Shown: positions 45,471-56,614 of the stretch, piece by piece
How the letters are laid out: each line of letters opens with the position of its first letter
Position numbering within the stretch: the first letter of the stretch is position 1
NCBI GenBank assembly: GCA_015178975.1
Contig: WHVD01000108.1
Coordinates: forward strand, 224,500-288,499
Length of the DNA stretch: 64,000 nucleotides
Direction: 5' to 3'
Origin: Hysterangium stoloniferum
Lineage: Eukaryota > Basidiomycota > Agaricomycetes > Hysterangiales > Hysterangiaceae
Position numbers and translations under genes: made by a program
Notes under the pieces: generated by a model
The model's database searches: none
What the model saw: the letters and a program-made list of their open reading frames with translations, nothing else
What the model was told of the DNA's origin: nothing

Positions 45471-45832
45471 TTTATTCCACGGTCTATATAGTCTGGCAGA
45501 TGTTGTACATACAATCCAGTCAGAAAATCAGCTTAGATTCCCCCCAGTAACCTAATACATTTTCCGCTCTAAAACTTCTCCTTGAATTACACTGCTCTTG
45601 CTAGTCAGAGCCCACGGGCTCCGATGCATCTATTCTTTCTTATTTATCTCGACTCCCCAACCTACAACCCCTTGACCCACGAACCCCACCCAGACTCCCT
45701 GGGTTTCCCGTCCACCTGTCTGAAATTGGACAACACGATCTCATGAGGGTGCAGCCTATAAGCTGAAGCCAAGTCCTACCAGATTTCCTGTGGGTTTCTC
45801 CAGAAACCTGCTGTGTACATACCTTAACATCA
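45471..45832 (+). mobile_element. LTR-1 fragment (3' part)
   Basis: Homologous to 44190-44549 from the TATA-like GGTCTATATAGTCTGG to a CCTTAACA end, including the conserved GCAGCCTATAAGCTGAAGCC motif. The 5' half is replaced by the GA-rich tract. Confidence 0.8.
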
Positions 45833-46107
45833 GTCAACTACTATGACTTTCGGTCCAGTATATTGTATCACTCATAGTACCTTTTAAAAGACCAAAATGT
45901 TATCCTGTCACATTGATGGAGTCAGACAACAGATTTTCACCTGCACCTGATATTCAAAAAAAGTACTGCTCATATGATAAAACAGACTGAAAAACTAACC
46001 AGGACCAAGCCAATTTTGCAAGGGCCGCCACCCTCTGCTGCCTTGAATATGGAACCCACATACATATTAATGCATGATGCTAAAATTTCAAGGTTAAAAT
46101 ATGCGTG

Positions 46108-46372
46108 GAAGACAGATACTCATTGACAAAGACCCAAGAGCTGAAAATCATATGCTTTCAACACTTTGTGAACAGGAGTTAGAAGGTAACAAACCTATAG
46201 ATAGGAGAGGGCGAAGATGTCAAAAGGGTGATTCAACAATAGTGGCATCATACTGAAAGTAAACTGTGGAGGCTTGGCAGATATGATCAGAAAGTTTCAG
46301 AAGAAGTTCATAGAGGTGTCTGCAAGATCCTTAGTGTTTAAAGATTGAGCAGTATTTATCACTGCCGAGCAT
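46108..46372 (+). repeat. Long inverted repeat, left arm (partner 49700-49968)
   Basis: About 240-260 bp matching the reverse complement of 49700-49968 at high identity, e.g. ACTCATTGACAAAGACCCAA and GATGTCAAAAGGGTGATTCA. The two arms enclose the first F-box gene. A possible coding trace (FNNSGIILKVNC, RKFQKxFIEVS) is broken by stops. Confidence 0.8.
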
Positions 46373-46400
46373 GTAGCAATTACCCGATGAAGATTCCACA

Positions 46401-46686
46401 GATGAGAAAGGACCTAAAGCACCTGAGAAGAAATCTGATGAGCCCACCACTGCTCCTGCTTTTACAAAGAAAGAAAATGCTATATTGGCTCAGCACATGG
46501 AAATCCTTGATTGGCACCACAAAATTGGCCAAAACCAATCAAAGATGGCTCAGCATTTCAATCCAATCTACCCAAACCTTAAGATCAAACAGCCATTCCT
46601 CTCAGCATGCATCAAAGAAGAAGCAAAATAGCATGAGCTTTGGGAACAGGTACACCACCAAAGTGACTGGATGATGAAACAAGCCT
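46401..46686 (+). pseudogene. Pogo/CENP-B-like transposase N-terminus relic
   Basis: Continuous frame EKKSDEPTTAPAFTKKENAI and LDWHHKIGQNQSKMAQHFNP, then YPNLKIKQPFLSACIKEEAK, a TAG, and HELWEQVHHQSDW. This is the pattern of the HTH_Psq/CENP-B region of basidiomycete DDE_1 (pogo-like) elements: IxDWHHxxGKNQxxxAxHF, YPNLKxKQ, W. The catalytic domain is absent. Assignment is by motif memory. Confidence 0.6.
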
Positions 46687-46969
46687 GACTGTTAAACCTT
46701 TTTAAATAGTAAACTCAAAAGCTACAAGAAAGTGAAGGCTTACAACAAGTTTCTGCTGACTTATTGCACATACATTCAGCTCCTGAACCTTTATTCTCAA
46801 GAAGAACTTTACTTTTGAAGAGTGCATCACTACAAGTTCATCTGAATTTATCAAGAGACCAAACAAATATTGACTTTAGTTGTTTAAGCTTAATAGTGCA
46901 GCTAATTAATCTATCAGTATTTAAATCACTGGACCTTTATTTGTTTATTTCTTGAATCCTTCATCAGTG

Positions 46970-47071
46970 TTGGAAGACCGACGGTGTCCAATGTGGTGAC
47001 TTGAACGATAACTTGAAACGTCAATAGGTGGTGATAACCTCGGGGACCGTCAGGTTGCGACACGGTTGTAA
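46970..47071 (-). mobile_element. LTR-3 terminal fragment
   Basis: Matches the right end of the LTR-3 solo LTR (GACTTGA...GATAACTTGA, then GTCAGGTTGCGACACGGT and TAACA). The remainder of the LTR is absent. Confidence 0.6.
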
Positions 47072-47382
47072 CAGATTACATATGAAGGTCTTGTACCTCA
47101 GTTGTAATCTACCTTATTAGTATTTCCCTATTAGTACATTTTTCTTGGTCCCATGTTCAATTCTCGTGTTTAACAAATATAGTATTTACCTTATATTCAA
47201 ATTGGGTGCCTAAATGAATCAAGACCCCAAAGAGCTGGATGGGAGTGGGGTCTGGATTTTGTCAGGTCGAGACCATATTACCTTTTTTTAGTTAGATGAC
47301 ATGCTGACTATCCAAACCTGGACAGAAGTATGTCATGCCAATTGCAGCATGTGCAGGCAATCAGCATGGCTCAGGAGCCTGC

Positions 47383-47575
47383 TGTTAGATTTTTGGGTAC
47401 AGTTGTATAGTGACTGGGGTCATCATTACCCACGTTCATTGCCACTCTTGTTATTAGTATATAATCCCTGTAGTTACGCACGAGGCCCCCATCCATTTAT
47501 ACCCTACAATATCACTCAGACCGTACATTCATCCTCTGGGGATCTGGGCATATTTTATTTGAAAAGTTAACACCT
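47383..47575 (+). repeat. Duplicated 5' flank of F-box copy 1 (partner 50525-50723)
   Basis: TGTTAGATTTTTGGGTA...CTTGTTATTAGTATATAATCC...GAAAAGTTAACA is present before both F-box genes, so the duplication included about 200 bp of 5' DNA. The TGTTA...TTAACA tips could alternatively mark a small LTR. TATATAATCC is TATA-like. Confidence 0.6.
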
Positions 47576-47769
47576 GCTCCCTGGTCAGGCCTGCTCTAAT
47601 TTGTCTCCCAAATCAGGCCCGATCACCTGAGTGTTTGATCAACCGGCTCAGGCCAGCTCATATCTGAGCAGAGATTTTCTATTTTTCTGACAGCCAGAAG
47701 ATACTCTGACTCTGCTCCACCCTCGAGCCTGTTTTCGTCTACATTTCGTCTTGTTCCACAATTCATCGC

Positions 47770-49170
47770 ATGACTTTGGCACTTGATACAAGCATGACGG
47801 CACTGCCTCTGTTTCATCTTGTCCAAGATAACAAGTTAGCAGATGATTTAGTTGTAGGTCAGGCACATATACAACGACTTGCGCCAGAACTACTAGGAGA
47901 AATATTTCTTTATTGTGTCTCATCACCCGTTGAGCCAATTTCATATCAATGTGCACCACTTTTACTACTTCACGTATCCCATTATTGGTGTGATGTAGCT
48001 AAAGGAACACCACAACTGTGGCAGGACGCGCACATAGGGCATAAATTCAAACTGGATCCATGTCTTATATTCCAGATGTGGCTTGATTATTCCGCATCGC
48101 TCCCATTTAGGGTCACATTTCATATAAACAGGCCTAATGACCAAGAACACGAGACCAAGGTTTTGGATCTTATCCTAGATAATCTCCATTGGGTCTCAAA
48201 ACTCGCTGGCCACTTGAGACAAGATAGGTCTCCATGGCATGCCCCATTGCTGAGAGGGATGAGCGTTCATGGTTGGGACAAATTGCCAGAACCAAAACTG
48301 ACGACTTTGCGTGATCTAAGGGGGTGTTTTGTTGTCCCACAGTTGGAGATATTAGACCTCCGCAGCACTCGCTATCAACTATCACTATTAAAATTCAATC
48401 CTGCCTCCCTTCGGGAGCTTTACAATCTATATGTCTTGGAAGTGGCACTGATGGATATTTTTTCAATGTTCACAAACCGGCAAAAGCTGAGCTTCACCTT
48501 ACATGGAATGCCCAATCCGGAAGCACTTCATCCCTGATCGAATATATATCCCAAGTTTACAATACCTAGTGGTCGCCTTGTTCCCTTGCTACAACCCAAA
48601 TGTTTTCCTCGGAGCCCTTGATGTCCCGAATATAGAGCATCTCACAATCGGGTGTTCACCCCAATGGCCAATGTCTGTTGGACCATTACTCACTGCCTTC
48701 ACCAAAAACAACACCATATCCCGAGTCAAGAAACTGACATTATTTGGATATATCACAGAGGCGAAGGAGTATATGCCATGGCTTACTCGATTTTCCAATC
48801 TTCACGCACTTGAATTTCAACGCTGCACAGTTGATGCTGAAACTATTGCATTGTTGATCCCTGAACAATTGACCCCGTCAGAACTCTGGCTATGTCCATT
48901 ACTTTCCACAGTGACTTATGAACAATCGGATATCCCTTGGCTGGCAGTCATTAAATTCGTGGAGAGCTGTTCCTTATCCTTAGGTGGGAATATAGTGGCA
49001 GCAGATGGTGTGCTGCTCAGCAAATGAAATTTGATTCTTGTGAAGGTTTAGCGGATGAGCAACACTCTCAACTCCTTCAATTGCGAGATAGCTCATCAGG
49101 TACATTGGTAATTACCATTAAAGGTGGGTTGTTACATGATCTCCTTTTTTCTTGGCTCACATGCTGTGAG
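47770..49170 (+). pseudogene. F-box-like/LRR protein gene, copy 1 (frameshifted)
   Basis: The F-box-like domain is near residues 30-75: HIQRLAPELLGEIFLYCVSS, then PLLLLHVSHYWCDVAKGTPQ and LWQDAHIGH, as in the expanded Agaricomycete F-box family that recruits targets to SCF ubiquitin ligases. The LRR-like part follows (VVPQLEILDLRSTRYQLSLL; ASLRELYNLYVLEVALMDI). The first frame ends at 48537. Homology continues in another frame (IPSLQYLVVALFPCYNPNVF; VKKLTLFGYITEAKEYMPWL) to 49027, then in a third (GLADEQHSQLLQLRDSSSGT) to about 49170. Copy 2 shares the first shift, so either the shift predates duplication or an intron is missed. Confidence 0.75.
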
Positions 49171-49699
49171 TAGATAAAGATCCAAATGAGAGCAAGGATT
49201 GATTCTATGAAAATTGAACACCATTTCTGTGTACTGTAACGGCTACAGGGAAAAGGTGACGTCTCTGGCGGCTTCACAATCTTAGCAAAAGTTGTATTTT
49301 TACATGATTCTTGAGTCTTTATTATGATATCCTGATAAATATTATTAGCAAACAATGGCGAAATGTGAAAGTTGTGTAATTAGTGACTATTTCAAACTCA
49401 TCATGGCAGATCATCACAAGCACGATATTGAAGTTTGGACGGAGCTTTGCATATACTGCTCAGATGTCAAATTATTTGCCATTTTTCAGAAGGACTACTT
49501 CAATTTTTGACAATTTCACAGATACAGCCAAGGGTAATGGAACTCACTCTTAGGAAGGATTTTGACGAGCGACACTATCCGCTTCTTCAAGTTCAAGTTC
49601 ACTTACGAGATCATTGTTTGGGAAGTCAGATAATATATTAGAAGACCTCACTTTTTGCATTTGGCCGCTAGTCGAGCTTACTGTTGCCCCAGGCAATTC

Positions 49700-49968
49700 T
49701 CGGCAATGACGGATACTGCCCAATCCTTAAACACTGAGGATCCTACAGACACCTCCATGAACCCCTTCTGAAACTTTCTTATCATATCTGCTGAGCCTTC
49801 ACAGTTTACTTTCAGTATGATGCCACTATTATTGAATCACCCTTTTGACATCTTCGCCCTCCCCTATCTATATCTTTGTTAGCCTTCTAACTTCTGTTCA
49901 CAAAGTGTTGAAAGCATATGATGTTCAGCTCTTGGGTCTTTGTCAATGAGTATCTGTCTTCAGATCCT
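49700..49968 (-). repeat. Long inverted repeat, right arm (partner 46108-46372)
   Basis: Reverse complement of the left arm with scattered substitutions. Together the arms would allow a 3.3-kb stem-loop or inversion by recombination. Confidence 0.8.
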
Positions 49969-49982
49969 GAACACATGGTCAA

Positions 49983-50147
49983 ATGAAGCATCTTGATTTG
50001 AGGATATATTGGTTAATATGGGAGGTTGATAGTGGGAAGATTAAAGTTGTTTATCTACCTACTTTAGAGATGCCTGCAGATTTATTAACAAAACCATTGG
50101 CTAAGCCAAAGCTGGAATATTTGAGAAAATTATTGCGACTAGCATAA
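49983..50147 (+). pseudogene. Ty1/copia RNase H C-terminus
   Basis: Frame KHLDLRIYWLIWEVDSGKIK, VVYLPTLEMPADLLTKPLAK and PKLEYLRKLLRLA-stop is the well-known copia C-terminus (K-H-I-D-I-R ... ADxLTKPL). It lies 13 nt before the polypurine tract and LTR. The upstream RT is missing. Confidence 0.85.
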
Positions 50148-50168
50148 AGCTGTCTCATCAGGTGGGAG

Positions 50169-50418
50169 TGTTAGAGTATGATACTACAGCTTTAACATAG
50201 TCTATTATGATCTTCATATTTTTCTGATATTTTTAGTATTTTTCCCAGCACTGTAGGTGCAGTATTGAGTGAGTTACCTTAGGTTGGTAACTGCTGTATA
50301 GGTGCTTATCTAAGCACCTAGTATAGTCCACTGTGGGTGTGGGAAAGTCTCCTTAGTGTTTACTTTCCAATCACACTCACAGGGGTGTTTCGCAAAGTGT
50401 TATTCAACTATTTCAACA
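50169..50418 (+). mobile_element. Ty1/copia 3' LTR, 250 bp
   Basis: Begins TGTTAGAGTATGATAC right after the PPT GGTGGGAG (50161-50168) and ends CTATTTCAACA. The inverted fragment at 10907-11046 is homologous to its 3' portion. Confidence 0.8.
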
Positions 50419-50920
50419 CAAGGAAGGGCTAAAACTAGGGATGTGTCAATTAAAGTGGTACACAAGGTATATTTCGCCAGGAAATTGTACACTAGATGTA
50501 ACAATTCTTGTGTTTTGATGATCTTGTTAGATTTTTGGGTAAATTGAGCAGCCGGAGTTGTAGTGACTGGGGCACTAATACCCACATTCATTACCGCTCT
50601 TGTTATTAGTATATAATCCCCATTACACATGTGACCCCCCATGCATTTATAACCAACAATATCACCCAGACAGTATTGCGCTCGTCCACTAGAGGTCTGG
50701 TCATATTTTCACTGAAAAGTTAACAGATCTAATGTCGAATATAATTTTACCCCCAAGATAACTGTTGAAGTATTGTGAGCGCTAGAAGCTATGTACATGG
50801 GATATATATTAGTCAAGTTGCTATAGTGAGTTTTTCTTACATGTTTGACAGAGCGCAGACAAACACAAATATTACTCATTGTTAACTCTCAAGGTCAGCA
50901 CCGAAAACTTAACAGATATC

Positions 50921-52315
50921 ATGTCTGCAGATGATTTAGTTGTAGGTCAGGCACACATACAGCGACTCGTGCCAGAACTACTGGGAGAAATATTTCTTCA
51001 TTGTGTCCCATCACCCATTGAACCAATTTCATATCAACATGCACCACTTTTACTGCTTCACATATCCCATTATTGGCATGATGTAGCTAAAGGAACACCA
51101 CAACTTTGGCAGGATGTGCACATAGGGCATAAATTTGAACTGGATCCACGTCTTATATTCCAGATGTGGCTTGATTATTCCGCATCACTCCCATTGAGGG
51201 TCACGTTACATATAAATAACCCAAAATACAAGACCAAGCTTTTGAATCTTTTCCTAGATAATTTCCATCAGGTCTCAAAACTCGACGGTGAACTAACCCA
51301 CCTATCTTCATCAGCAATGAGATAGGTCTCTATGGCATCCCCCATTGGTGAGAGAGATGAGCATTAGTGGTTGGGGAAAATTACCAGTATCGAAAGAGGT
51401 GGTTTTACACCCTCTAGGAGAGGTGGCTTTACACCATCTAAGAGGGTGTTTTATTGTTCCACAATTGGAGATATTACACCTACGGAACACTTACCATCAA
51501 CTATTATTTTTAAATTTGAATCCTGTATGTCTTCGAGAACTTTGCGATCTATATGTCATGGATGTGGCAATGGTCATATCCATGGATATTTTATCAACAT
51601 ACATGAACCTGAACAAGCTGAGCATTGCCCTATACACAGTTGTCAATCTGGAAGAGCTTCAGATTCCTGATCAGATATGTACATATCCCAAGTTTGCAAT
51701 ACCTAATGGTCACCCCGTTCTTTGACTATGACCCCAATATTTTCCTCAAAACCCTCGACGTCCCCAATATAAAGCCTCTCACAAGTAGGACTTTTGACAT
51801 AGGGAGACTGTCTGTTGGACTACTACTCATTGCTCTCACCAAGAATAATGCCATGTCCCGGCTCAAGGAGCTGACAATATTCAGATATATTACAAAGGCG
51901 AACGAGTATATGCATGGCTCACCAAGTTTTCCAAGCTTCAAGCACTTAAATTTGAGTACTGTGCAGTTGATGCCGACACAATTGCATTGTTGACCCCTGA
52001 ACAATCGACCCCGTCAGAACTCTGGCTATGTCCTTTGCTTTCTAAAGTGACTTTTGAATGATTGGAAATCCCTTGGACTGTGTCATTAAATTCGTAGAGA
52101 GCCGTTCCTTAAATTGGAACATAACGACACACTTGGTGGTGCTGGTCAGAAATTCCTTTATTGTGGAGGTTTAGCAGATGAGCAGCGCTCTCAGCTCCTT
52201 CAATTGTGAGATAGCTTATCAGGTACATTGGATGTTACTTTTCAAGGTGGGTCGTTGCATGATCTCCTTCTTTCTTGGCTTACATGCTGTGAGCAGACCA
52301 GGACTGCTAGTCATT
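50921..52315 (+). pseudogene. F-box-like/LRR protein gene, copy 2 (frameshifted)
   Basis: Duplicate of the gene at 47770. The ATG at 50921 gives MSADDLVVGQAHIQRLVPEL, then LLGEIFLHCVPSPIEPISYQ, and the LLHISHYWHDVAKGTPQLWQ block. The first frame stops at 51325 (TAG in AATGAGATAGGTC). Homology resumes at 51345 (GWGKLPVSKEVVLHPLGEVA, a region with an internal short duplication), shifts near 51670 to IPSLQYLMVTPFFDYDPNIF, and ends with a C-terminal GLADEQRSQLLQL remnant near 52200. Its 5' flank from 50525 is shared with copy 1. Confidence 0.75.
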
Positions 52316-52599
52316 ACAATAGAGCAAAATATGGTATTTATTATTCATGCCTCCTGGCAGCTGCACAATCTTGTCACATATACTGTTATGTATATGACTC
52401 TCGACTCTTTATTATGATATGCCAGTGGTAAATTATATTGGCAAATAATAGCAGGGTGTAACAAGATGTGTAACCAGATCATGAGTAGACATATGTATGA
52501 TGGCAAATTCTTTATACCACATTGTACGACATGAAGTTAGAAGTGAAATTCATACATGTGACTGCCCGAATGTCATATTCGCTTGCCATCTTCCAGACA

Positions 52600-53270
52600 G
52601 CAAGTTCGATTTGGTTTACTCATTCTGGTCCCAGTGGGAGAAATATTTCTGCACTGTGTTCCACCACCATTTAATGACTTTGTATCAAGTTCCACCACTT
52701 TTACTACTTTATGTTTCCCATCATTGGCGTGACACAGATAAAGGAACCACCACAACTTATCATAAATTCACACCAGATCTGTGTCTTTATTCCAGATGTG
52801 ACTTGACTATTCTGGATCTCTTCTATTGCAAGTCAGGCTTAATATTATCGAGCCCACAAACCGGAGACGAAGATTATGAATATCATCCTAGATAATCTTC
52901 ACCAGGTCTCCCAACTCAATGACCAGATTACTATGGCTCGGCACCAATCTCTCCTGTTGACGAGACAGATTGCTATTCCATCTCAGGGACAGAGATGATC
53001 ATTGGGAGTTGGTATAAATTACCATAATCGTCTTTGTGCTACCTCAGAGGGTGTCTTATCACCTCACTGGAACAAGTGGAGATATTATATGTAACACTAT
53101 CAACTATCCTTATTGAACTTCAATTCTACGTGTCTTCGAAAGCTTCATGGTCTATATGTCATGGAAGTTGTAATGGGAAAAATGTAGTAGTGATATTAGA
53201 ATTGTTATTACTAAATGCTGGTGCTGTGCTATGCATCGATTGTGTTGATCAGGTAGTTCCAGGAACAAGT
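52600..53270 (+). pseudogene. F-box-like gene, third remnant
   Basis: VGEIFLHCVPPP at about 52635 followed, after a frameshift, by LYQVPPLLLLYVSHHWRDTD matches the F-box region of copies 1 and 2. Later pieces correspond to the LRR part (GCLITSLEQVEILYVTLST at 53049; SKASWSICHGSCNG at 53130). It is strongly decayed and ends at the LTR-1 start. Confidence 0.6.
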
Positions 53271-54041
53271 TCTGTTATGACCGGAAATCCTGCTGGACTC
53301 TGGGCATGAACCTATGCGCACCCGCGCCCTATACACACCTGTTATCAGTTCACCAGAATTCCCACCGGACTCCGTACATCAGATTCATCTACATTCATCT
53401 TCGTTATGTTGTGTTTCAGTCACCGGAAAACCCACCGGACTCCATCTATGTCTATGTCCGACCTCGTCCTGTATGTCAGTCGCCGGACCCTGCTCAGAAT
53501 ACCAATCTTCCCTCTAACAGAGCCCCATTCCCGTTTTAGTCAAATGACCTGTCACGATTTGGACTCCACTTCCACTCTGTTTCCCATTATGGTTTATGAT
53601 TTGTCACTATTCGGACTCCACTCCATTCCGTCCCATTCCTAACACCAAACTTGGTGTTTACTATTCCCGTTTTATGTTTTGCTCGTTTCATTTCATTATT
53701 ACTGGATTTGGTATGACATACACCCCACGGTCTATTTAAACTGGCAGATGTTGTACATACAATCCAGTCAGAAAATCGGCTTAGATTCCCCCCAGTAATC
53801 TAATCCATTTTCCGCTCTAAACTCCTACTTGAATTACACTGCTCACACTAGTCGGAGCCCATGGGCTCTGGCGCATCTATCTCTCTCACCACTCACAACC
53901 TCTCGACCCACGACCTCCGACCTACGACCTCTCGACCACGACCCCCACCCGGACTCCCCGGGATTCCCGTCCACCTGTCTGAAATTGGACAACACAATCT
54001 AGCGAGGGCGCAGCCTATAAGCTGAAGCCAAGTCCTACCGG

Positions 54042-55449
54042 TGTAAGTTCGTTACTAGGAAAAGACCTAATAACCTGCGCGCAACGGTCAAGTCTTTATG
54101 ACGGTCACTGACACAGTCGTTCTTGAAACCAGTCTATAACCAAACACACTCGGAGCGAGAGGCTAGAGATCGGACCTTGGATGACGTAAACGAAGATGAT
54201 ATCAAAAGGCTGACGTAAGCCTAATGTCGAGGAGTGTAGAACTTCAACAATAAGAGACACTACAGTATCCCTTACTGGCCGTAGGAGTGAGACTGAGAGT
54301 AAGACTTAAGAGATTGTCCTTAAGAATGAGCTTTGAAATGAGATACAACGAAATTGCTTGTTCAATAGTGGGCAAAAGAGAGGCCCTTATATACATGAGA
54401 GAGCACAGGTCAAATCAAACATCTACAAACAACAACACAATAACGATGTGATATGGTGTGAGTCATCTCTGAGTAATCACAATAGGAGTGTTAGTAAAGC
54501 TGTGAACAATAATAGGGGGAGGCTGCGCTGAACAATAAGAGAATGACAAACAAAAGATGAGATCAGACATGTGATACGGATAAATGGGGAAACACAATAG
54601 AACAATAGGGGAAGTGAGTCAGACAATAGGGATGATGGAGTAATAGAAGTGATGGCTGATGAAACATCGATGACATGAGTCAGAAACACAAGAATCCCAC
54701 AATAATGCGTCACCCTCAAATGCTATGCTTGATTTTGAAATCTTGACAATATTACCAATCGATGAACCGAGATTGGACGTATTGTGTTCCTAGTTTTGCA
54801 GTATAAGGAGGGGACACAATCAATCACCATTTAGAACCAGGTGGTGAGTAGGCTCCACAACCACGCAAGGAACACGAATCGACGACGACCTCGACGAGGC
54901 TCTACTTGACTTCCCTCTGGAACCGGGGTCCTAAATAACTTGGGTCCTCTGTGATCTCCTACTGGAGTGAACATTGCCATGTAATAGATTCCCGATGACG
55001 GTGGGGAACAGTCCTGCTGGAACACTCGATCGAATCGATAGTGGAGGATTTCGGAGGAGCCATCATAGTGCTCTATACGAATGAAGACAGGATCGTCTGG
55101 AGCATATGGGAGTCGAATACCTTGTCGACGGAGGAAACAATGGTATTTCTTGGAGGAGCATGAGTGGGCTGGTAGGGGCTTGGAAATGATGTCTGAGGAT
55201 GAGGAGAAGCGAGACGTTATTGGCTGGAGTTCTATTTGGGAGTGAAGAGTCGGTTTCGAGTAGGAACTGAGGGTTACTTTGGAGGACGATGCAGTGTTGA
55301 ACATGATGGAGTTTTGGTCATCTGTTTGATGAAACTGATTTGGCTGTGTAGAAGTCGTCTTGAGTGCCAAAGTATATATAAGAATTTGTGCTTGTGACGT
55401 GACTTGAAACTATTGCCATATTAGTCTCTTTCCGATTGAACTCTCTACA
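54042..55449 (-). mobile_element. 1408-bp TG...CA element inserted in LTR-1, carrying an ORF
   Basis: It starts TGTAAGTTCGTTAC and ends CTCTCTACA, with CCGG duplicated on both sides (54038-54041 and 55450-55453). Removal rebuilds CTACCGGATAT, as in the sister LTR. There are no direct terminal repeats, so it resembles a solo LTR of another family. On the minus strand a TATATATAC box lies just upstream of a 179-codon frame. Confidence 0.75.
54831..55370 (-). CDS. Hypothetical protein encoded within the TG...CA element
   Basis: The product is not recognised. The open frame is 179 codons; the first codon is TTG, and the first ATG gives about 157 residues (MFNTASSSKVTLSSYSKPTL). The N-terminal third is Ser/Thr-rich. 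The middle looks folded: YHCFLRRQGIRLPYAPDDPV, then FIRIEHYDGSSEILHYRFDR. The C-terminus is a basic cluster (PRRGRRR) followed by a hydrophobic tail (FVFLAWLWSLLTTWF), like a membrane-targeting segment. A TATATATAC lies immediately upstream (55371-55380). Its intactness is striking amid decayed neighbours, but it could be chance. Confidence 0.4.
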   Translation of the reverse strand: MALKTTSTQPNQFHQTDDQNSIMFNTASSSKVTLSSYSKPTLHSQIELQPITSRFSSSSDIISKPLPAHSCSSKKYHCFLRRQGIRLPYAPDDPVFIRIEHYDGSSEILHYRFDRVFQQDCSPPSSGIYYMAMFTPVGDHRGPKLFRTPVPEGSQVEPRRGRRRFVFLAWLWSLLTTWF

Positions 55450-56099
55450 CCGGATATCCCATGGGTTTCTCTGGAGACCCGCCATGTATGCATCCTAACA
55501 GTATTTTATGACTGACACTCGCAGATTGTTTTCTGTAATGTATTAGCCTTATTTTAATATTATTTTCTGGAAAAAGGAGTCCAATGCTCTATCAAAGTGT
55601 GCAAATACTCAATTCACTACAAGGTAAAATAATTTAAGTATTTGATATTAATCAGTGGCAGCCTAAATAGACTTAGAACCCCTGAAGTCAAGAGTTTACT
55701 TGAATATATGCACCCTACTTCGCAAAGAAGGTTTTGAGAGCTGCTTGTGCAAGCTTGTTCTTTTTCTGTGATAACAACTACTAAAATAAGAATAACAATT
55801 TACTGATTCCAAAGCTAGATTTAACTTCAATGCTAGCTAGTTTATATATATTTTATACTATTTGTCAAACAGTAAAAATATTTATAAATGGGTCAAAAGA
55901 TTAGATATAGAATAAAACACTATTTGGCTAATATATGCTTTATTTACACTAACCTACAGGGTCTACTGTGATACTAACTTATCAGGATCTTAATGTAGTC
56001 TTAGGATCTTGCAAGGATATTCTCAGTATTTATTTATGTGAATATACTTTACTGATTCACAATAAATGAGCAAGGGAACAGGGATTAGTAATATAATAA

Positions 56100-56410
56100 T
56101 CAGTCAAATTACTCAACAAGAGGTGACTGAAATTTTAGATTACAAATAACAAGAAATGTAACAAGGATTATTAGCAATGTAATAATCAGTCAAATTACTC
56201 AACAAGAGGTGACTGAAGTCTTAAACTAAAAATAACAAGATATGTAACAAGCAGTCAAATTACTCAACAAGAGGTGACTGTGGTACAAAGGATTAATGCC
56301 AAATTACTCAACAAGAGGTGGCAGGGAATCCTGATTGGTAGAATTACTGTCAAATTACTCAACAAGAGGTGACAGGGAATCCTAGGTGCCAGATACTCAA
56401 CTAAGAGGTG
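56100..56410. repeat. Six copies of a 20-22 bp motif at irregular spacing
   Basis: AAATTACTCAACAAGAGGTG appears near 56104, 56189, 56247, 56301 and 56349, with a degenerate sixth copy at 56391. Surrounding units of 50-85 bp are partly shared. Irregular, related spacers indicate decayed tandem duplication rather than a CRISPR. Confidence 0.75.
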
Positions 56411-56614
56411 GCAATAAACTGCTAGCTGCAGTGACACACAGATGTGGTGTTAAATTGGTTGATAAGATTGGTTGTATTTCATGGCTGGAGCAGAGCTCCT
56501 TATATACACTGAGATGTGAGACATTTAGAGACATATTGAACTTTATTTCTATCCTATTTTAGCTATTTTACTTGGAATGTTTTAGACATTTCTGCCATTC
56601 TCTATTGTAGCATA

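Larger units (their letters stand above)
53273..55500 (+). mobile_element. LTR-1 family LTR interrupted by a 1.4-kb insertion
   Basis: The left part 53273-54041 starts TGTTATGACCGG; the right part 55450-55500 ends CATCCTAACA. Together they align end to end with the solo LTR at 43746-44549. The TATA-like sequence is GGTCTATTTAAACTGG at about 53730. The flanks AGTTC and GTATT do not match, so the TSD is lost. Confidence 0.85.

Noticed and set aside
45050..45514. 154-codon minus-strand frame rich in Ser/Leu/His
   Set aside because: It is the complement of a GA-rich low-complexity tract; composition alone explains the lack of stops.
47648..47959. 103-codon minus-strand frame
   Set aside because: Antisense to the 5' end of the F-box gene, with no independent support.
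56100..56410. Possible CRISPR-like array
   Set aside because: Spacers are related and irregular, the genome is fungal, and no cas genes are present; decayed tandem duplication fits better.
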